Translations under genes and position numbers: made by a program
Origin: Pantoea sp. Ap-967
GTDB taxonomy: Bacteria; Pseudomonadota; Gammaproteobacteria; Pseudomonadales; Pseudomonadaceae
DNA: 64,000 nucleotides
Assembly: GCF_011752565.1 (NCBI RefSeq)
Contig: NZ_VWXK01000025.1
Location: forward strand, 26,967 to 90,966
Reading direction: 5' to 3'
The notes under the pieces: generated by a model
Databases searched by the model: none
Told to the model about the DNA's origin: nothing
What the model saw: only the letters and a program-made list of their open reading frames with translations
In this document: piece after piece, positions 1 to 7,800 of the stretch
Position numbering within the stretch: the stretch's first letter is position 1
Layout: every line of letters starts with the position of its first letter

Positions 1-140
1 TGATCCTCGGCCCCGGCGACATCGGGTTCCTGCGCAAGGTGTTTGGCGATCGCCTGACCCTCTACCCCCATGGCGGCCATTGCGGCAACCTCAATTACCG
101 CGTCAACAGCGACGCCATGCTGGAGTTCTTCCGTGGTTAA
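1..140 (+). CDS. alpha/beta-hydrolase-like protein, 3' end only
   Basis: Only the last 45 codons lie in the window, read in the third frame and ending at TAA 138-140. The visible tail has a GDIGFL segment, then YPHGGHCGNL, then a short C-terminal helix ending in EFFRG. A glycine-flanked His close to the C-terminus is what the catalytic His of an alpha/beta hydrolase looks like, but the nucleophile and acid lie outside the window, so the family call is an inference. The stop codon overlaps the GTG start of the next gene, so the two are probably translationally coupled. Confidence 0.5.
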   Translation, partial: ILGPGDIGFLRKVFGDRLTLYPHGGHCGNLNYRVNSDAMLEFFRG

Positions 141-960
141 CAAATGCCTCTTCGCCGCGGCCCTGCTGCTGGCCGGCCATGCCATGGCCGCTGAAACCGC
201 GCCACGGGCCAGCGTGGTCGAAGCCGACCCACAGGTGGCCGGCTCTGCAACCCTGGCCCCGGAAAGCGACGGTTTCCTCGACCCACTGCGTGAACTGAAA
301 TTCAACCCGGGGCTGGACCAGCGCGAGTTCGAACGCTCGACCCTGGAAGCGCTGAACGTGTACGACCCGCTGGAGTCGATGAACCGGCGTATCTACCACT
401 TCAACTACCGGCTCGACCAATGGGTGCTGCTGCCGCTGGTGAGCGGCTACCAGTACGTGACGCCACGCTTCGTGCGCACCGGAGTAAGCAACTTCTTCAA
501 CAACCTGGGCGATGTGCCGAACCTGTTCAACAGTGTGCTGCAGCTCAAGGCCAAGCGTTCGGCGGAAATCACCGCACGCCTGATGTTCAACACCATCATC
601 GGCGTGGGCGGGCTGTGGGACCCCGCGACCAAGATGGGCCTGCCACGCCAGAGCGAGGACTTCGGCCAGACCCTGGGCTTCTACGGGGTGCCCGAGGGGC
701 CTTACCTGATGCTGCCGGTGCTGGGCCCTTCGAACCTGCGCGACACCACCGGGTTGGTGGTGGACTATGCCGGGGAACAGGCGATCAACTACCTGGACGT
801 GGCACAAACCAGCACCGACCACCCGGAAATCTTCGCCCTGCGCGTGGTGGACAAACGCTATACCACCAAATTCCGCTATGGCGAGCTGAACTCACCGTTC
901 GAGTACGAGAAGGTGCGGTACGTGTATACCCAGGCGCGCAAGTTGCAGATAGCAGAGTAA
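133..960 (+). CDS. mlaA: MlaA/VacJ-family outer-membrane lipid-asymmetry protein
   Basis: 275 aa from the GTG at 133, chosen because TGGAG lies 7 bases upstream and a hydrophobic signal segment (LFAAALLLAGHAMA) follows at once; a longer in-frame ATG at 70 lacks these features and runs far into the upstream gene. The body is typical of MlaA: YDPLESMNRRIYHFN at about residues 76-90, then VSNFFNNLGDVPNLFNS and RQSEDFGQTLGFYGV. MlaA removes mislocalised phospholipids from the outer leaflet of the outer membrane and passes them to MlaC and the MlaFEDB complex. The N-terminus looks like a signal peptidase I substrate (AMA-AE) and has no lipobox Cys, so it may not be a lipoprotein as in E. coli. It is coupled to the upstream hydrolase tail. 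Confidence 0.9.
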   Translation: MVNKCLFAAALLLAGHAMAAETAPRASVVEADPQVAGSATLAPESDGFLDPLRELKFNPGLDQREFERSTLEALNVYDPLESMNRRIYHFNYRLDQWVLLPLVSGYQYVTPRFVRTGVSNFFNNLGDVPNLFNSVLQLKAKRSAEITARLMFNTIIGVGGLWDPATKMGLPRQSEDFGQTLGFYGVPEGPYLMLPVLGPSNLRDTTGLVVDYAGEQAINYLDVAQTSTDHPEIFALRVVDKRYTTKFRYGELNSPFEYEKVRYVYTQARKLQIAE

Positions 961-965
961 GCAGG

Positions 966-1017
966 GCCGGCCCTTTCGCGTTGTAGGAGCGGGCTTGCCC
1001 CGCGAAGAGGCCGGCAC
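966..1017. repeat. REP palindrome, GCGGGCTTG type
   Basis: A REP unit with the core GTAGGAGCGGGCTTGCC and a GGCC border lies between the convergent mlaA-like and patatin genes. It may act as a weak terminator or mRNA 3' stabiliser. Confidence 0.8.
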
Positions 1018-1025
1018 AGGAAACC

Positions 1026-2174
1026 TCAAATCCCCAGGAACTGGCACAACTCGCGCTTCTTGGCCAAGGCATCACGCCGCCCCAGCTCGATCAGCTCGCT
1101 GCAATAGCTGGCCTCGAACAACAGGTAGCTCAACACCCCCGCGCCACTGGTGCGGGTCGCCCCCGGCCCGCGCAGGAACAAGCGCAACGCCGCCGGCAAC
1201 TCACGCCGGTGCCGCGCCGCAATTTCATCCAGCGGCTGGCTCGGCGCCACCACCAGCACATCCACCGGCGCCAGCCCCAGGCGCCGCGCGTCCAGGTGCC
1301 CCGGCAGCAAACGGCTGAGGTGGTTGAGCCGCTGCAACAGTTCGATATCGTCTTCCAGGCTGTCGATGAAGGTGCTGTTGAGCATGTGCGCGCCAATCTG
1401 CGCCAGGCTCGGCTGCTGGCCGCTGAACACCCGCTGGGTGGGCAGCGGCGGTGCCGGGCGCTGCGGGTTGCCGCTCACCCCCACCACCAGCACGCGACTG
1501 GCGCCCAGGTGCAGCGCCGGGCTGATCGGCGCCGACTGGCGCACCGCGCCGTCACCATAGAATTCATCGCCCAGGCGCACCGGTGCGAACAGCAGCGGGA
1601 TCGCCGCGCTGGCCAGCAGGTGGTCGATGGTCAACGGCGTGGGCACGCCGATGCGCCGGTGGCGCAGCCAGGCGTCGATGGTGCCGCGGCCCTGGTAGAA
1701 GGTCACCGCCTGGCCGGTTTCGTAGCCAAAGGCGGTGACCGCCACCGCGCGCAGCTGTTCGGCGGCGATGGCCTGGCCGATGCCGTCGAGGTTCAGGTGC
1801 GCTTCCAACAGGCCGCGCAGCGGGCTGCTGTCGAGCAGGGCCACCGGCACCTGGCCGCCCAGGCCCAGCAGGCTGTGGCTGACGAATCGGCTGGCCTGGC
1901 GCATCACCCCGGGCCAGTCGCTGCGAATCACCAGGTGGCTGCGAAAGTTCTGCCAGAAGGTGGTGAGGCGCTGCACGGCGTCGTTGAAGCGGGTGGCACC
2001 GCTGGCCAGGGTGACGGCGTTGATGGCGCCGGCCGAGGTGCCGACGATGACCGGGAAGGGGTTGGCGGAAGCGGCCGGGAGCAGTTCGGCGATGCCGGCC
2101 AGAACGCCCACCTGATAGGCGGCGCGGGCGCCGCCGCCAGAAAGGATAAGACCGGTTACCGGGGGTGGGGCCAT
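1026..2174 (-). CDS. patatin-like phospholipase family protein
   Basis: 382 aa. The patatin fold is shown by the oxyanion loop SGGGARAAY (residues about 12-20), the nucleophile elbow GTSAG with Ser47, and the DG of the catalytic dyad in FYGDGAVR near residue 210. Such enzymes hydrolyse acyl ester bonds of phospholipids or lysophospholipids. There is no signal peptide or autotransporter domain, so it is probably cytoplasmic or peripheral to the inner membrane. The ATG at 2174 is preceded by AGGAAGG. It is followed on the same strand by nothing but a REP unit. Physiological substrate is unknown; the neighbouring mlaA and lpxL make a role in envelope lipid turnover plausible but unproven. Confidence 0.88.
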   Translation of the reverse strand: MAPPPVTGLILSGGGARAAYQVGVLAGIAELLPAASANPFPVIVGTSAGAINAVTLASGATRFNDAVQRLTTFWQNFRSHLVIRSDWPGVMRQASRFVSHSLLGLGGQVPVALLDSSPLRGLLEAHLNLDGIGQAIAAEQLRAVAVTAFGYETGQAVTFYQGRGTIDAWLRHRRIGVPTPLTIDHLLASAAIPLLFAPVRLGDEFYGDGAVRQSAPISPALHLGASRVLVVGVSGNPQRPAPPLPTQRVFSGQQPSLAQIGAHMLNSTFIDSLEDDIELLQRLNHLSRLLPGHLDARRLGLAPVDVLVVAPSQPLDEIAARHRRELPAALRLFLRGPGATRTSGAGVLSYLLFEASYCSELIELGRRDALAKKRELCQFLGI

Positions 2175-2203
2175 GGCGTCCTTCCTGGGGTTGTGGTGTT
2201 TTC

Positions 2204-2252
2204 AGGCCGGGCCCTTTCGCGGGGCAAGCCCGCTCCATGCGAAGGGGCCGGT
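2204..2252. repeat. REP palindrome, partly degenerate
   Basis: GGGGCAAGCCCGCTCC core with CCTTTCGC and GAAGGGGCC arms, between lpxL and the patatin gene. The right part lacks several bases of the usual unit. Confidence 0.7.
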
Positions 2253-2268
2253 ACAGGCACTACAACAA

Positions 2269-3204
2269 TCAGCGTTTTTTCTTGTCATACAACCGCGGCG
2301 CACCCTCCGGCCGCGACTTGAAGCGCCGGTGCGCCCACAGGTACTGCTCCGGGCACTCGCGCAACACCCCTTCGACCCACTGGTTGATGCGCAGGCAATC
2401 GGCCTCTTCGCTCTCACCCGGGAAGCCCTGGAGCGGCGGGTGAATCACCAGACGATAGCCGCTGCCATCTTCAAGGCGCTTCTGGGTGAACGGAATCACC
2501 TGCGCCTTGCCCAGGCGGGCAAACTTGGTGGTGGCCGTGACCGTTGCCGCCGGAATGCCGAACAGCGGCACGAAGATACTCTGCTTGGCGCCGTAATCCT
2601 GGTCGGGTGCGTACCAGATCGCCCGGCCCGAACGCAGCAGCTTGAGCATGCCGCGCACATCATCACGCTCCACCGCCAGCGAATCGAGGTTGTGCCGCTC
2701 GCGGCCACTGCGCTGGATGAAGTCGAACAGCGGGTTGCCGTGCTCGCGGTACATGCCATCGATGGTGTGCGCCTGGCCCAGCAAGGCGGCGCCAATTTCC
2801 AGGGTGGTGAAGTGCACCGCCATCAAGATGGCGCCCTGCCCGGCCTGCTGCGCCGCCTGCAGGTGCTCCAGGCCTTCGATGTGCGCCAGGCGCGCCAGGC
2901 GGGCCTTTGGCCACCACCAGCTCATGGCCATTTCGAAGAAGGCGATGCCGGTGGAGGCGAAGTTGGCCTTGAGCAAACGGCGCCGTTCGTCGTCGGACAG
3001 CTCCGGGAAACACAGCTCCAGGTTGCGCGCGGCAATGCGCCGACGCTCGCCAGCCACCCGGTACATCAGCGCGCCCAGGGCGCTGCCGAGCCACAGCAAG
3101 GCGCGGTAGGGCAGCTGTACCACCAGCCACAGCAGGCCCAGGCCCAGCCACAGGCCCCAGAATCGCGGGTGAAGGAAATAGGGTCGAAAACGCGGGCGTT
3201 CCAT
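2269..3204 (-). CDS. lpxL: lipid A acyltransferase, LpxL/HtrB family
   Basis: 311 aa from ATG 3204, which has GGAAG five bases upstream and gives the usual MERPRF start; a TTG 15 bases earlier is less likely. An N-terminal membrane anchor (about residues 14-40) is followed by the HX4E acyltransferase motif in VHFTTLEIG and by YAPDQDYG, both characteristic of LpxL/LpxM enzymes. It would add a secondary lauroyl-type chain to Kdo2-lipid IVA at the inner membrane. It is divergent from minC with about 110 bases between them. The exact acyl position (LpxL1 or LpxL2 type) cannot be told from sequence alone. Confidence 0.92.
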   Translation of the reverse strand: MERPRFRPYFLHPRFWGLWLGLGLLWLVVQLPYRALLWLGSALGALMYRVAGERRRIAARNLELCFPELSDDERRRLLKANFASTGIAFFEMAMSWWWPKARLARLAHIEGLEHLQAAQQAGQGAILMAVHFTTLEIGAALLGQAHTIDGMYREHGNPLFDFIQRSGRERHNLDSLAVERDDVRGMLKLLRSGRAIWYAPDQDYGAKQSIFVPLFGIPAATVTATTKFARLGKAQVIPFTQKRLEDGSGYRLVIHPPLQGFPGESEEADCLRINQWVEGVLRECPEQYLWAHRRFKSRPEGAPRLYDKKKR

Positions 3205-3315
3205 TGAAGCTTCCGGCAAGACAAAGACCGCGCATTCTACATCGGTTCGTCGCCGGTTGCGGCCAACCGGTCTTATCGTTATAAGTCAGGGCACTTTTTT
3301 CGCAACAAGCCGTCT

Positions 3316-4074
3316 ATGCAGACCATGAGCCCAAACCACACTCCCGACACCGCCTCCGTGTTCCAGCTCAAGGGCAGCATGCTCGCCATCACCGTGCTGG
3401 AACTGGGGCGTAACGACCTGGAAGCCCTCGACCGCCAGCTGGCGGCGAAAGTGGCCCAGGCCCCCAATTTCTTCAGCAATACGCCGCTGGTGCTGGCGCT
3501 GGACAAGCTGCCGGCCGACGAAGGGGCGATCGACCTGCCCGGGCTGATGCGTATCTGCCGCCACCATGGCCTGCGTACCCTGGCGATTCGTGCCAGCCGC
3601 ATCGAGGACATCGCCGCGGCGATCGCCATCGACCTGCCGGTGCTGCCGCCGTCCGGCGCCCGCGAGCGGCCGCTGGAGCCAGAGCCTGAAGCGAAAAAAC
3701 CCGAGCCCACCCCTGCCCCAGCGCCTGCCGCCGAGCCAGAGGTGCGGCCAACGCGCATCATTACCTCGCCCGTGCGTGGCGGCCAGCAGATCTACGCCCA
3801 AGGGGGCGACCTGGTGGTCACCGGCTCCGTCAGCCCGGGTGCGGAACTTCTCGCCGATGGCAACATCCATGTGTACGGCGCCATGCGCGGCCGCGCGCTG
3901 GCGGGCATCAAGGGCAATACCCGGGCGCGTATCTTCTGCCAGCAGATGACCGCCGAAATGGTCTCCATCGCCGGCCAGTACAAGGTATGCGAAGACCTGC
4001 GCCGCGACCCGCTGTGGGGCGCGGGCGTGCAAGTCAGCCTGTCCGGTGACGTGTTGAACATCACCCGTCTTTAA
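3316..4074 (+). CDS. minC: septum site-determining protein MinC
   Basis: 252 aa. The N-terminal domain (about 1-110) begins VFQLKGSMLAITVLEL and blocks FtsZ assembly. A Pro/Glu/Ala-rich linker (about 116-140, PEPEAKKPEPTPAPAP) leads to the beta-helical C-terminal domain with GGQQIYAQGGDLVVTGSV and GSVSPGAELLADGNIHVYG, which dimerises and binds MinD. First gene of minCDE, with about 100 bases before minD. No strong Shine-Dalgarno precedes ATG 3316; ATG 3325 is an alternative three codons in. Confidence 0.97.
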   Translation: MQTMSPNHTPDTASVFQLKGSMLAITVLELGRNDLEALDRQLAAKVAQAPNFFSNTPLVLALDKLPADEGAIDLPGLMRICRHHGLRTLAIRASRIEDIAAAIAIDLPVLPPSGARERPLEPEPEAKKPEPTPAPAPAAEPEVRPTRIITSPVRGGQQIYAQGGDLVVTGSVSPGAELLADGNIHVYGAMRGRALAGIKGNTRARIFCQQMTAEMVSIAGQYKVCEDLRRDPLWGAGVQVSLSGDVLNITRL

Positions 4075-4175
4075 CGGATACTTGCCGTCATTTTTAGAGC
4101 AACTTTTTTACCTGTTGCCGTTTTTTTTGCTTATTGCAGGGACACCTGTCCCATCTTATTTAGGGGTGAAACACC

Positions 4176-4988
4176 TTGGCCAAGATTCTCGTCGTTACTT
4201 CCGGCAAGGGGGGTGTGGGCAAGACCACCACCAGCGCCGCCATCGGCACCGGCCTCGCGCTGCGCGGCCACAAGACTGTCATCGTCGACTTCGACGTGGG
4301 CCTGCGTAACCTCGACCTGATCATGGGCTGCGAGCGCCGCGTGGTGTACGACTTCGTCAACGTGGTCAACGGCGAAGCCAACCTGCAGCAAGCCCTGATC
4401 AAGGACAAGCGCCTGGAAAACCTGTTCGTGCTGGCCGCCAGCCAGACCCGCGACAAGGACGCGCTGACCCAGGAAGGCGTGGAAAAGGTGCTGATGGAGC
4501 TCAAGGAGCAGTTCGACTACGTGATCTGCGACTCCCCGGCCGGTATCGAGAAGGGCGCGCACCTGGCGATGTACTTCGCCGACGAAGCCATCGTGGTGAC
4601 CAACCCGGAAGTGTCGTCGGTACGTGACTCGGACCGCATGCTGGGCATCCTGTCGAGCAAGTCGCGCCGCTCGGAAAACGGCGAGGAGCCGATCAAGGAA
4701 CACCTGCTGATCACCCGCTACCACCCCGAGCGCGTGGAAAAGGGCGAAATGCTGAGCATTGCCGACGTCGAAGAAATCCTGGCAATCAAGCTCAAGGGCG
4801 TGATCCCCGAGTCCCAGGCCGTGCTCAAGGCGTCCAACCAGGGTATCCCGGTGATCCTCGACGACCAGAGCGATGCCGGCCAGGCGTACAGCGACACGGT
4901 CGACCGCCTCCTGGGCAAAGAGAAACCCCTGCGTTTCATCGAAGTGCCGAAGCAAGGATTCTTCGCGCGCCTGTTTGGAGGCAAGTAA
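4176..4988 (+). CDS. minD: septum site-determining ATPase MinD
   Basis: 270 aa from TTG 4176, preceded by AGGGGTG; no ATG gives the conserved N-terminus. The deviant Walker A KGGVGKTTT lies at about residues 11-19, switch I/II at DFDVGLRNLDL and CDSPAGIEKGA. The C-terminus (FIEVPKQGFFARLFGGK) is the amphipathic membrane-targeting helix. ATP-bound MinD recruits MinC to the membrane and is released by MinE, producing pole-to-pole oscillation. The minE ATG begins three bases after the stop. Confidence 0.98.
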   Translation: MAKILVVTSGKGGVGKTTTSAAIGTGLALRGHKTVIVDFDVGLRNLDLIMGCERRVVYDFVNVVNGEANLQQALIKDKRLENLFVLAASQTRDKDALTQEGVEKVLMELKEQFDYVICDSPAGIEKGAHLAMYFADEAIVVTNPEVSSVRDSDRMLGILSSKSRRSENGEEPIKEHLLITRYHPERVEKGEMLSIADVEEILAIKLKGVIPESQAVLKASNQGIPVILDDQSDAGQAYSDTVDRLLGKEKPLRFIEVPKQGFFARLFGGK

Positions 4989-4991
4989 ACC

Positions 4992-5246
4992 ATGAACCTT
5001 TTTGACTTCTTTCGTGGCAGGCAGAAACAGACCAGTGCGTCGGTAGCGAAAGAGCGTCTACAGATCATCGTGGCGCACGAGCGCGGCCAGCGCAGCGAAC
5101 CGGACTACTTGCCGGAACTGCAGAAAGAACTGCTGGAAGTGATCCGCAAGTATGTGAACATCGGCAACGATGACGTGCATATCGAGCTGGAAAACCAAGG
5201 CAGCTGCTCGATTCTGGAATTGAACATCACCTTGCCTGATCGCTGA
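4992..5246 (+). CDS. minE: cell division topological specificity factor MinE
   Basis: 84 aa. The N-terminal amphipathic segment NLFDFFRGRQK is followed by the MinD-contact helix KERLQIIVAHERG and the dimerisation domain ending in LELNITLPDR. MinE stimulates the MinD ATPase and confines MinC activity to the poles. It is the last gene of the min operon and is followed by a REP pair. Confidence 0.98.
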   Translation: MNLFDFFRGRQKQTSASVAKERLQIIVAHERGQRSEPDYLPELQKELLEVIRKYVNIGNDDVHIELENQGSCSILELNITLPDR

Positions 5247-5271
5247 TCCAGCGACCTGGCTCGATCATTGG

Positions 5272-5371
5272 GGCTGCCTTGCAGCCCTTCGCGGGTCAAG
5301 CCCGCTCCTACAGGCCCGGTGAGGATCCTGTAGGAGCGGGCTTGACCCGCGAAGGGCCGCAAGGCGGCCCC
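5272..5371. repeat. REP pair, GCGGGTCAAGCCCGC type, inverted
   Basis: Two REP units in opposite orientation with cores GGGTCAAGCCCGCTCC and GGAGCGGGCTTGACCC, bordered by a GCAGCCC/GGGGCTGC hairpin. They separate minE from rluA and could act as a transcriptional or mRNA boundary. Confidence 0.85.
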
Positions 5372-5404
5372 AATGGTTTTCCCCGATTTGACCGAGACCA
5401 AGCA

Positions 5405-6040
5405 ATGCCGCTGTCGAACATCCAGATCCTCCACGAAGACGCCGCCATCCTGGTGATCAACAAGCCGACCCTGCTGTTGTCGGTGCCCGGCCGCGCCGAG
5501 GACAACAAGGACTGCCTGATCACCCGCCTGCAGGAAAACGGCTACCCGGACGCGCTGACCGTGCACCGCCTGGATTGGGAAACCTCCGGCATCATCCTGC
5601 TGGCCCGCGATGCCGACAGCCACCGCGAGCTGTCGCGCCAGTTCCACGACCGTGAAACCGAAAAGGCCTACACCGCGCTGTGCTGGGGCCAACCGGCACT
5701 GGACAGCGGCAGCATCGACCTGCCCCTGCGCTACGACCCGCCGACCAAGCCGCGCCACGTGGTGGACCACGAGCAAGGCAAGCATGCCCTGACCTTCTGG
5801 CGCATCGTCGAGCGTTGCGGGGACTACTGCCGGGTGGAGCTGACGCCGATTACCGGGCGCTCGCACCAGCTGCGCGTGCATATGCTGTCGATTGGCCACC
5901 CGTTGCTGGGTGATCGGTTGTATGCCAACCCCGAGGCATTGGCGGCCCATGAACGGCTGTGCCTGCATGCCTCGATGCTGAGCTTTACCCACCCGGTTTC
6001 CGGGGAGCGGTTGAAGTTCGAGTGCCCTGCACCGTTCTGA
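5405..6040 (+). CDS. rluA: RluA-family dual-specificity pseudouridine synthase
   Basis: 211 aa from ATG 5405; the open frame continues upstream, but only through a REP. The family motif VHRLDWETSGII carries the catalytic Asp, and RSHQLRVHMLSIGHP and GDRLYAN are further RluA-family blocks. There is no S4 domain, and length matches E. coli RluA (219 aa), which modifies 23S rRNA U746 and tRNA U32. Position directly after minCDE is a conserved Pseudomonas arrangement. The precise RNA targets are inferred from the family. Confidence 0.85.
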   Translation: MPLSNIQILHEDAAILVINKPTLLLSVPGRAEDNKDCLITRLQENGYPDALTVHRLDWETSGIILLARDADSHRELSRQFHDRETEKAYTALCWGQPALDSGSIDLPLRYDPPTKPRHVVDHEQGKHALTFWRIVERCGDYCRVELTPITGRSHQLRVHMLSIGHPLLGDRLYANPEALAAHERLCLHASMLSFTHPVSGERLKFECPAPF

Positions 6041-6139
6041 TTGGAGCGAGCATGGCCCGCGCCTGCGGGGGCGGTGAGCTGCGACACAAATGTTCGACTT
6101 TATACGCTAAACTCGCGCCACTGCTGTCTGGAGCGAGTT

Positions 6140-7429
6140 ATGCGCGAAGTACTGAATACCGGCCTGATCGAATTCCTCAAGGCCTCCCCGACGCCCTTCC
6201 ACGCCACCGCTAGCCTTGCCCAACGCCTGGAGGCCGCCGGCTACCAGCGCCTGGACGAGCGCGACAGCTGGGCCACGGTGCCCGGCGGGCGCTACTACGT
6301 CACCCGCAACGACTCCTCGATCATCGCCATCAAGCTGGGCAAGCAGCCACCGCTGCAGAACGGCATCCGCATGGTCGGCGCCCACACCGACAGCCCGTGC
6401 CTGCGGGTCAAGCCGCAGCCCGAGCTGCAGCGCCAGGGCTTCCTGCAACTGGGCGTGGAAGTGTACGGCGGTGCCCTGCTGGCGCCGTGGTTCGACCGCG
6501 ACCTGTCGCTGGCGGGCCGGGTCACCTTCCGCCGTGATGGCAAGGTGGAAAGCCAGCTGATCGACTTCAAGCTGCCGATCGCGATCATTCCCAACCTGGC
6601 GATTCACCTCAACCGCACCGCCAACGAAGGCTGGCAGATCAACCCGCAGAACGAGCTGCCGCCGATTCTGGCCCAGGTGGCCGGCGACGAGCGCATCGAT
6701 TTTCGCGCCGTGCTCACCGAGCAACTGGCCCGCGAGCACCAGCTCAATGCCGACGTGGTCCTGGATTACGAACTGAGCTTCTACGACACCCAGGACGCCG
6801 CATTGATCGGCCTGCACAGCGACTTCATCGCCGGCGCCCGCCTGGACAACCTGCTGTCGTGCTACGCCGGCCTGCAGGCGCTGCTGGCAGCCGACAGCGA
6901 CGAAACCTGTGTGCTGGTGTGCAACGACCACGAAGAGGTCGGCAGCTGCTCGGCCTGTGGCGCCGACGGCCCGATGCTCGAACAGACCCTGCAGCGCCTG
7001 CTGCCGGACGGCGATGCCTATGTGCGCACCATCCAGCGCTCGCTGATGGTGTCGGCCGACAACGCCCACGGCGTACACCCCAACTACGCCGACAAGCACG
7101 ACGGCAACCACGGGCCCAAGCTCAATGCCGGGCCCGTGATCAAGGTCAACAACAACCAGCGCTACGCCACCAACAGCGAAACCGCCGGGTTCTTCCGCCA
7201 CCTGTGCATGGCCGAGGAAGTGCCGGTGCAGAGCTTCGTGGTGCGCAGCGACATGGGCTGCGGCTCGACCATCGGCCCGATCACCGCCAGCCACCTGGGG
7301 GTGCGCACCGTGGACATCGGCTTGCCAACCTTTGCCATGCACTCGATTCGCGAGCTGTGTGGCAGCCATGACCTGGCGCACCTGGTGAAGGTTTTGACCG
7401 CGTTCTACCGCAGCCGCGAGTTGCCTTGA
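6140..7429 (+). CDS. apeB: M18-family aminopeptidase
   Basis: 429 aa from ATG 6140 (GGAG nine bases upstream). M18 metal-binding blocks are present: GAHTDSPCLRVKP, the glutamates in CNDHEEVGS, and the late His in FAMHSIRELCG. VSADNAHGVHPNYADKHD and RSDMGCGSTIGPI are also typical. These are cytosolic two-metal aminopeptidases that release N-terminal residues, often acidic or neutral, from peptides and form large tetrahedral assemblies. The gene follows rluA and precedes a small membrane protein gene. Substrate preference is not visible from sequence. Confidence 0.93.
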   Translation: MREVLNTGLIEFLKASPTPFHATASLAQRLEAAGYQRLDERDSWATVPGGRYYVTRNDSSIIAIKLGKQPPLQNGIRMVGAHTDSPCLRVKPQPELQRQGFLQLGVEVYGGALLAPWFDRDLSLAGRVTFRRDGKVESQLIDFKLPIAIIPNLAIHLNRTANEGWQINPQNELPPILAQVAGDERIDFRAVLTEQLAREHQLNADVVLDYELSFYDTQDAALIGLHSDFIAGARLDNLLSCYAGLQALLAADSDETCVLVCNDHEEVGSCSACGADGPMLEQTLQRLLPDGDAYVRTIQRSLMVSADNAHGVHPNYADKHDGNHGPKLNAGPVIKVNNNQRYATNSETAGFFRHLCMAEEVPVQSFVVRSDMGCGSTIGPITASHLGVRTVDIGLPTFAMHSIRELCGSHDLAHLVKVLTAFYRSRELP

Positions 7430-7442
7430 GGTCGGTGTAGGC

Positions 7443-7500
7443 AGGCCTGGCCCTTTCGCGGGTGTAGGAGCGGGCTTGCCCCGCGAAAGGGCCGGCCCTG
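7443..7500. repeat. REP unit with extra left arm
   Basis: GTAGGAGCGGGCTTGCC core preceded by GGCCCTTTCGCGGG; lies between apeB and the small membrane protein gene. Confidence 0.8.
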
Positions 7501-7588
7501 CCAACCCCATGCCCAGGATCAATACCCCCTTCTGCCCAACCCGCTATGCTTGTTACATGGCCCCCAAAAAGCAGAAGGACCGCTGCCC

Positions 7589-7756
7589 ATGTCCCCGTTC
7601 CTGTCACTCTTCATTCCGGTGTTCGGCTTCCTGATGCTGCTGACCATCGGCTTCAGCCTGCGCGAGCGCAACATCGGCGTGCTGATGATGTGGGTCGGCA
7701 CCCTGGGCATCTTTGGCCTTACCTGCTGGAAGATCCTGGAGAAACTGCCGACATAA
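7589..7756 (+). CDS. small inner-membrane protein of unknown function
   Basis: 55 aa from ATG 7589, with AAGGA 9 bases upstream. Nearly the whole protein is two hydrophobic helices (about residues 3-19 and 26-44) joined by a short charged SLRERN turn. I do not recognise a named family. It lies 44 bases before the MscS-family gene on the same strand and could be co-expressed with it. Compact size, good ribosome-binding site and codon use like its neighbours support a real gene. Confidence 0.7.
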   Translation: MSPFLSLFIPVFGFLMLLTIGFSLRERNIGVLMMWVGTLGIFGLTCWKILEKLPT

Positions 7757-7800
7757 ACCTCTACACTCGGTCAATCGTTTGACCTGAGGTAGATTTTCCG

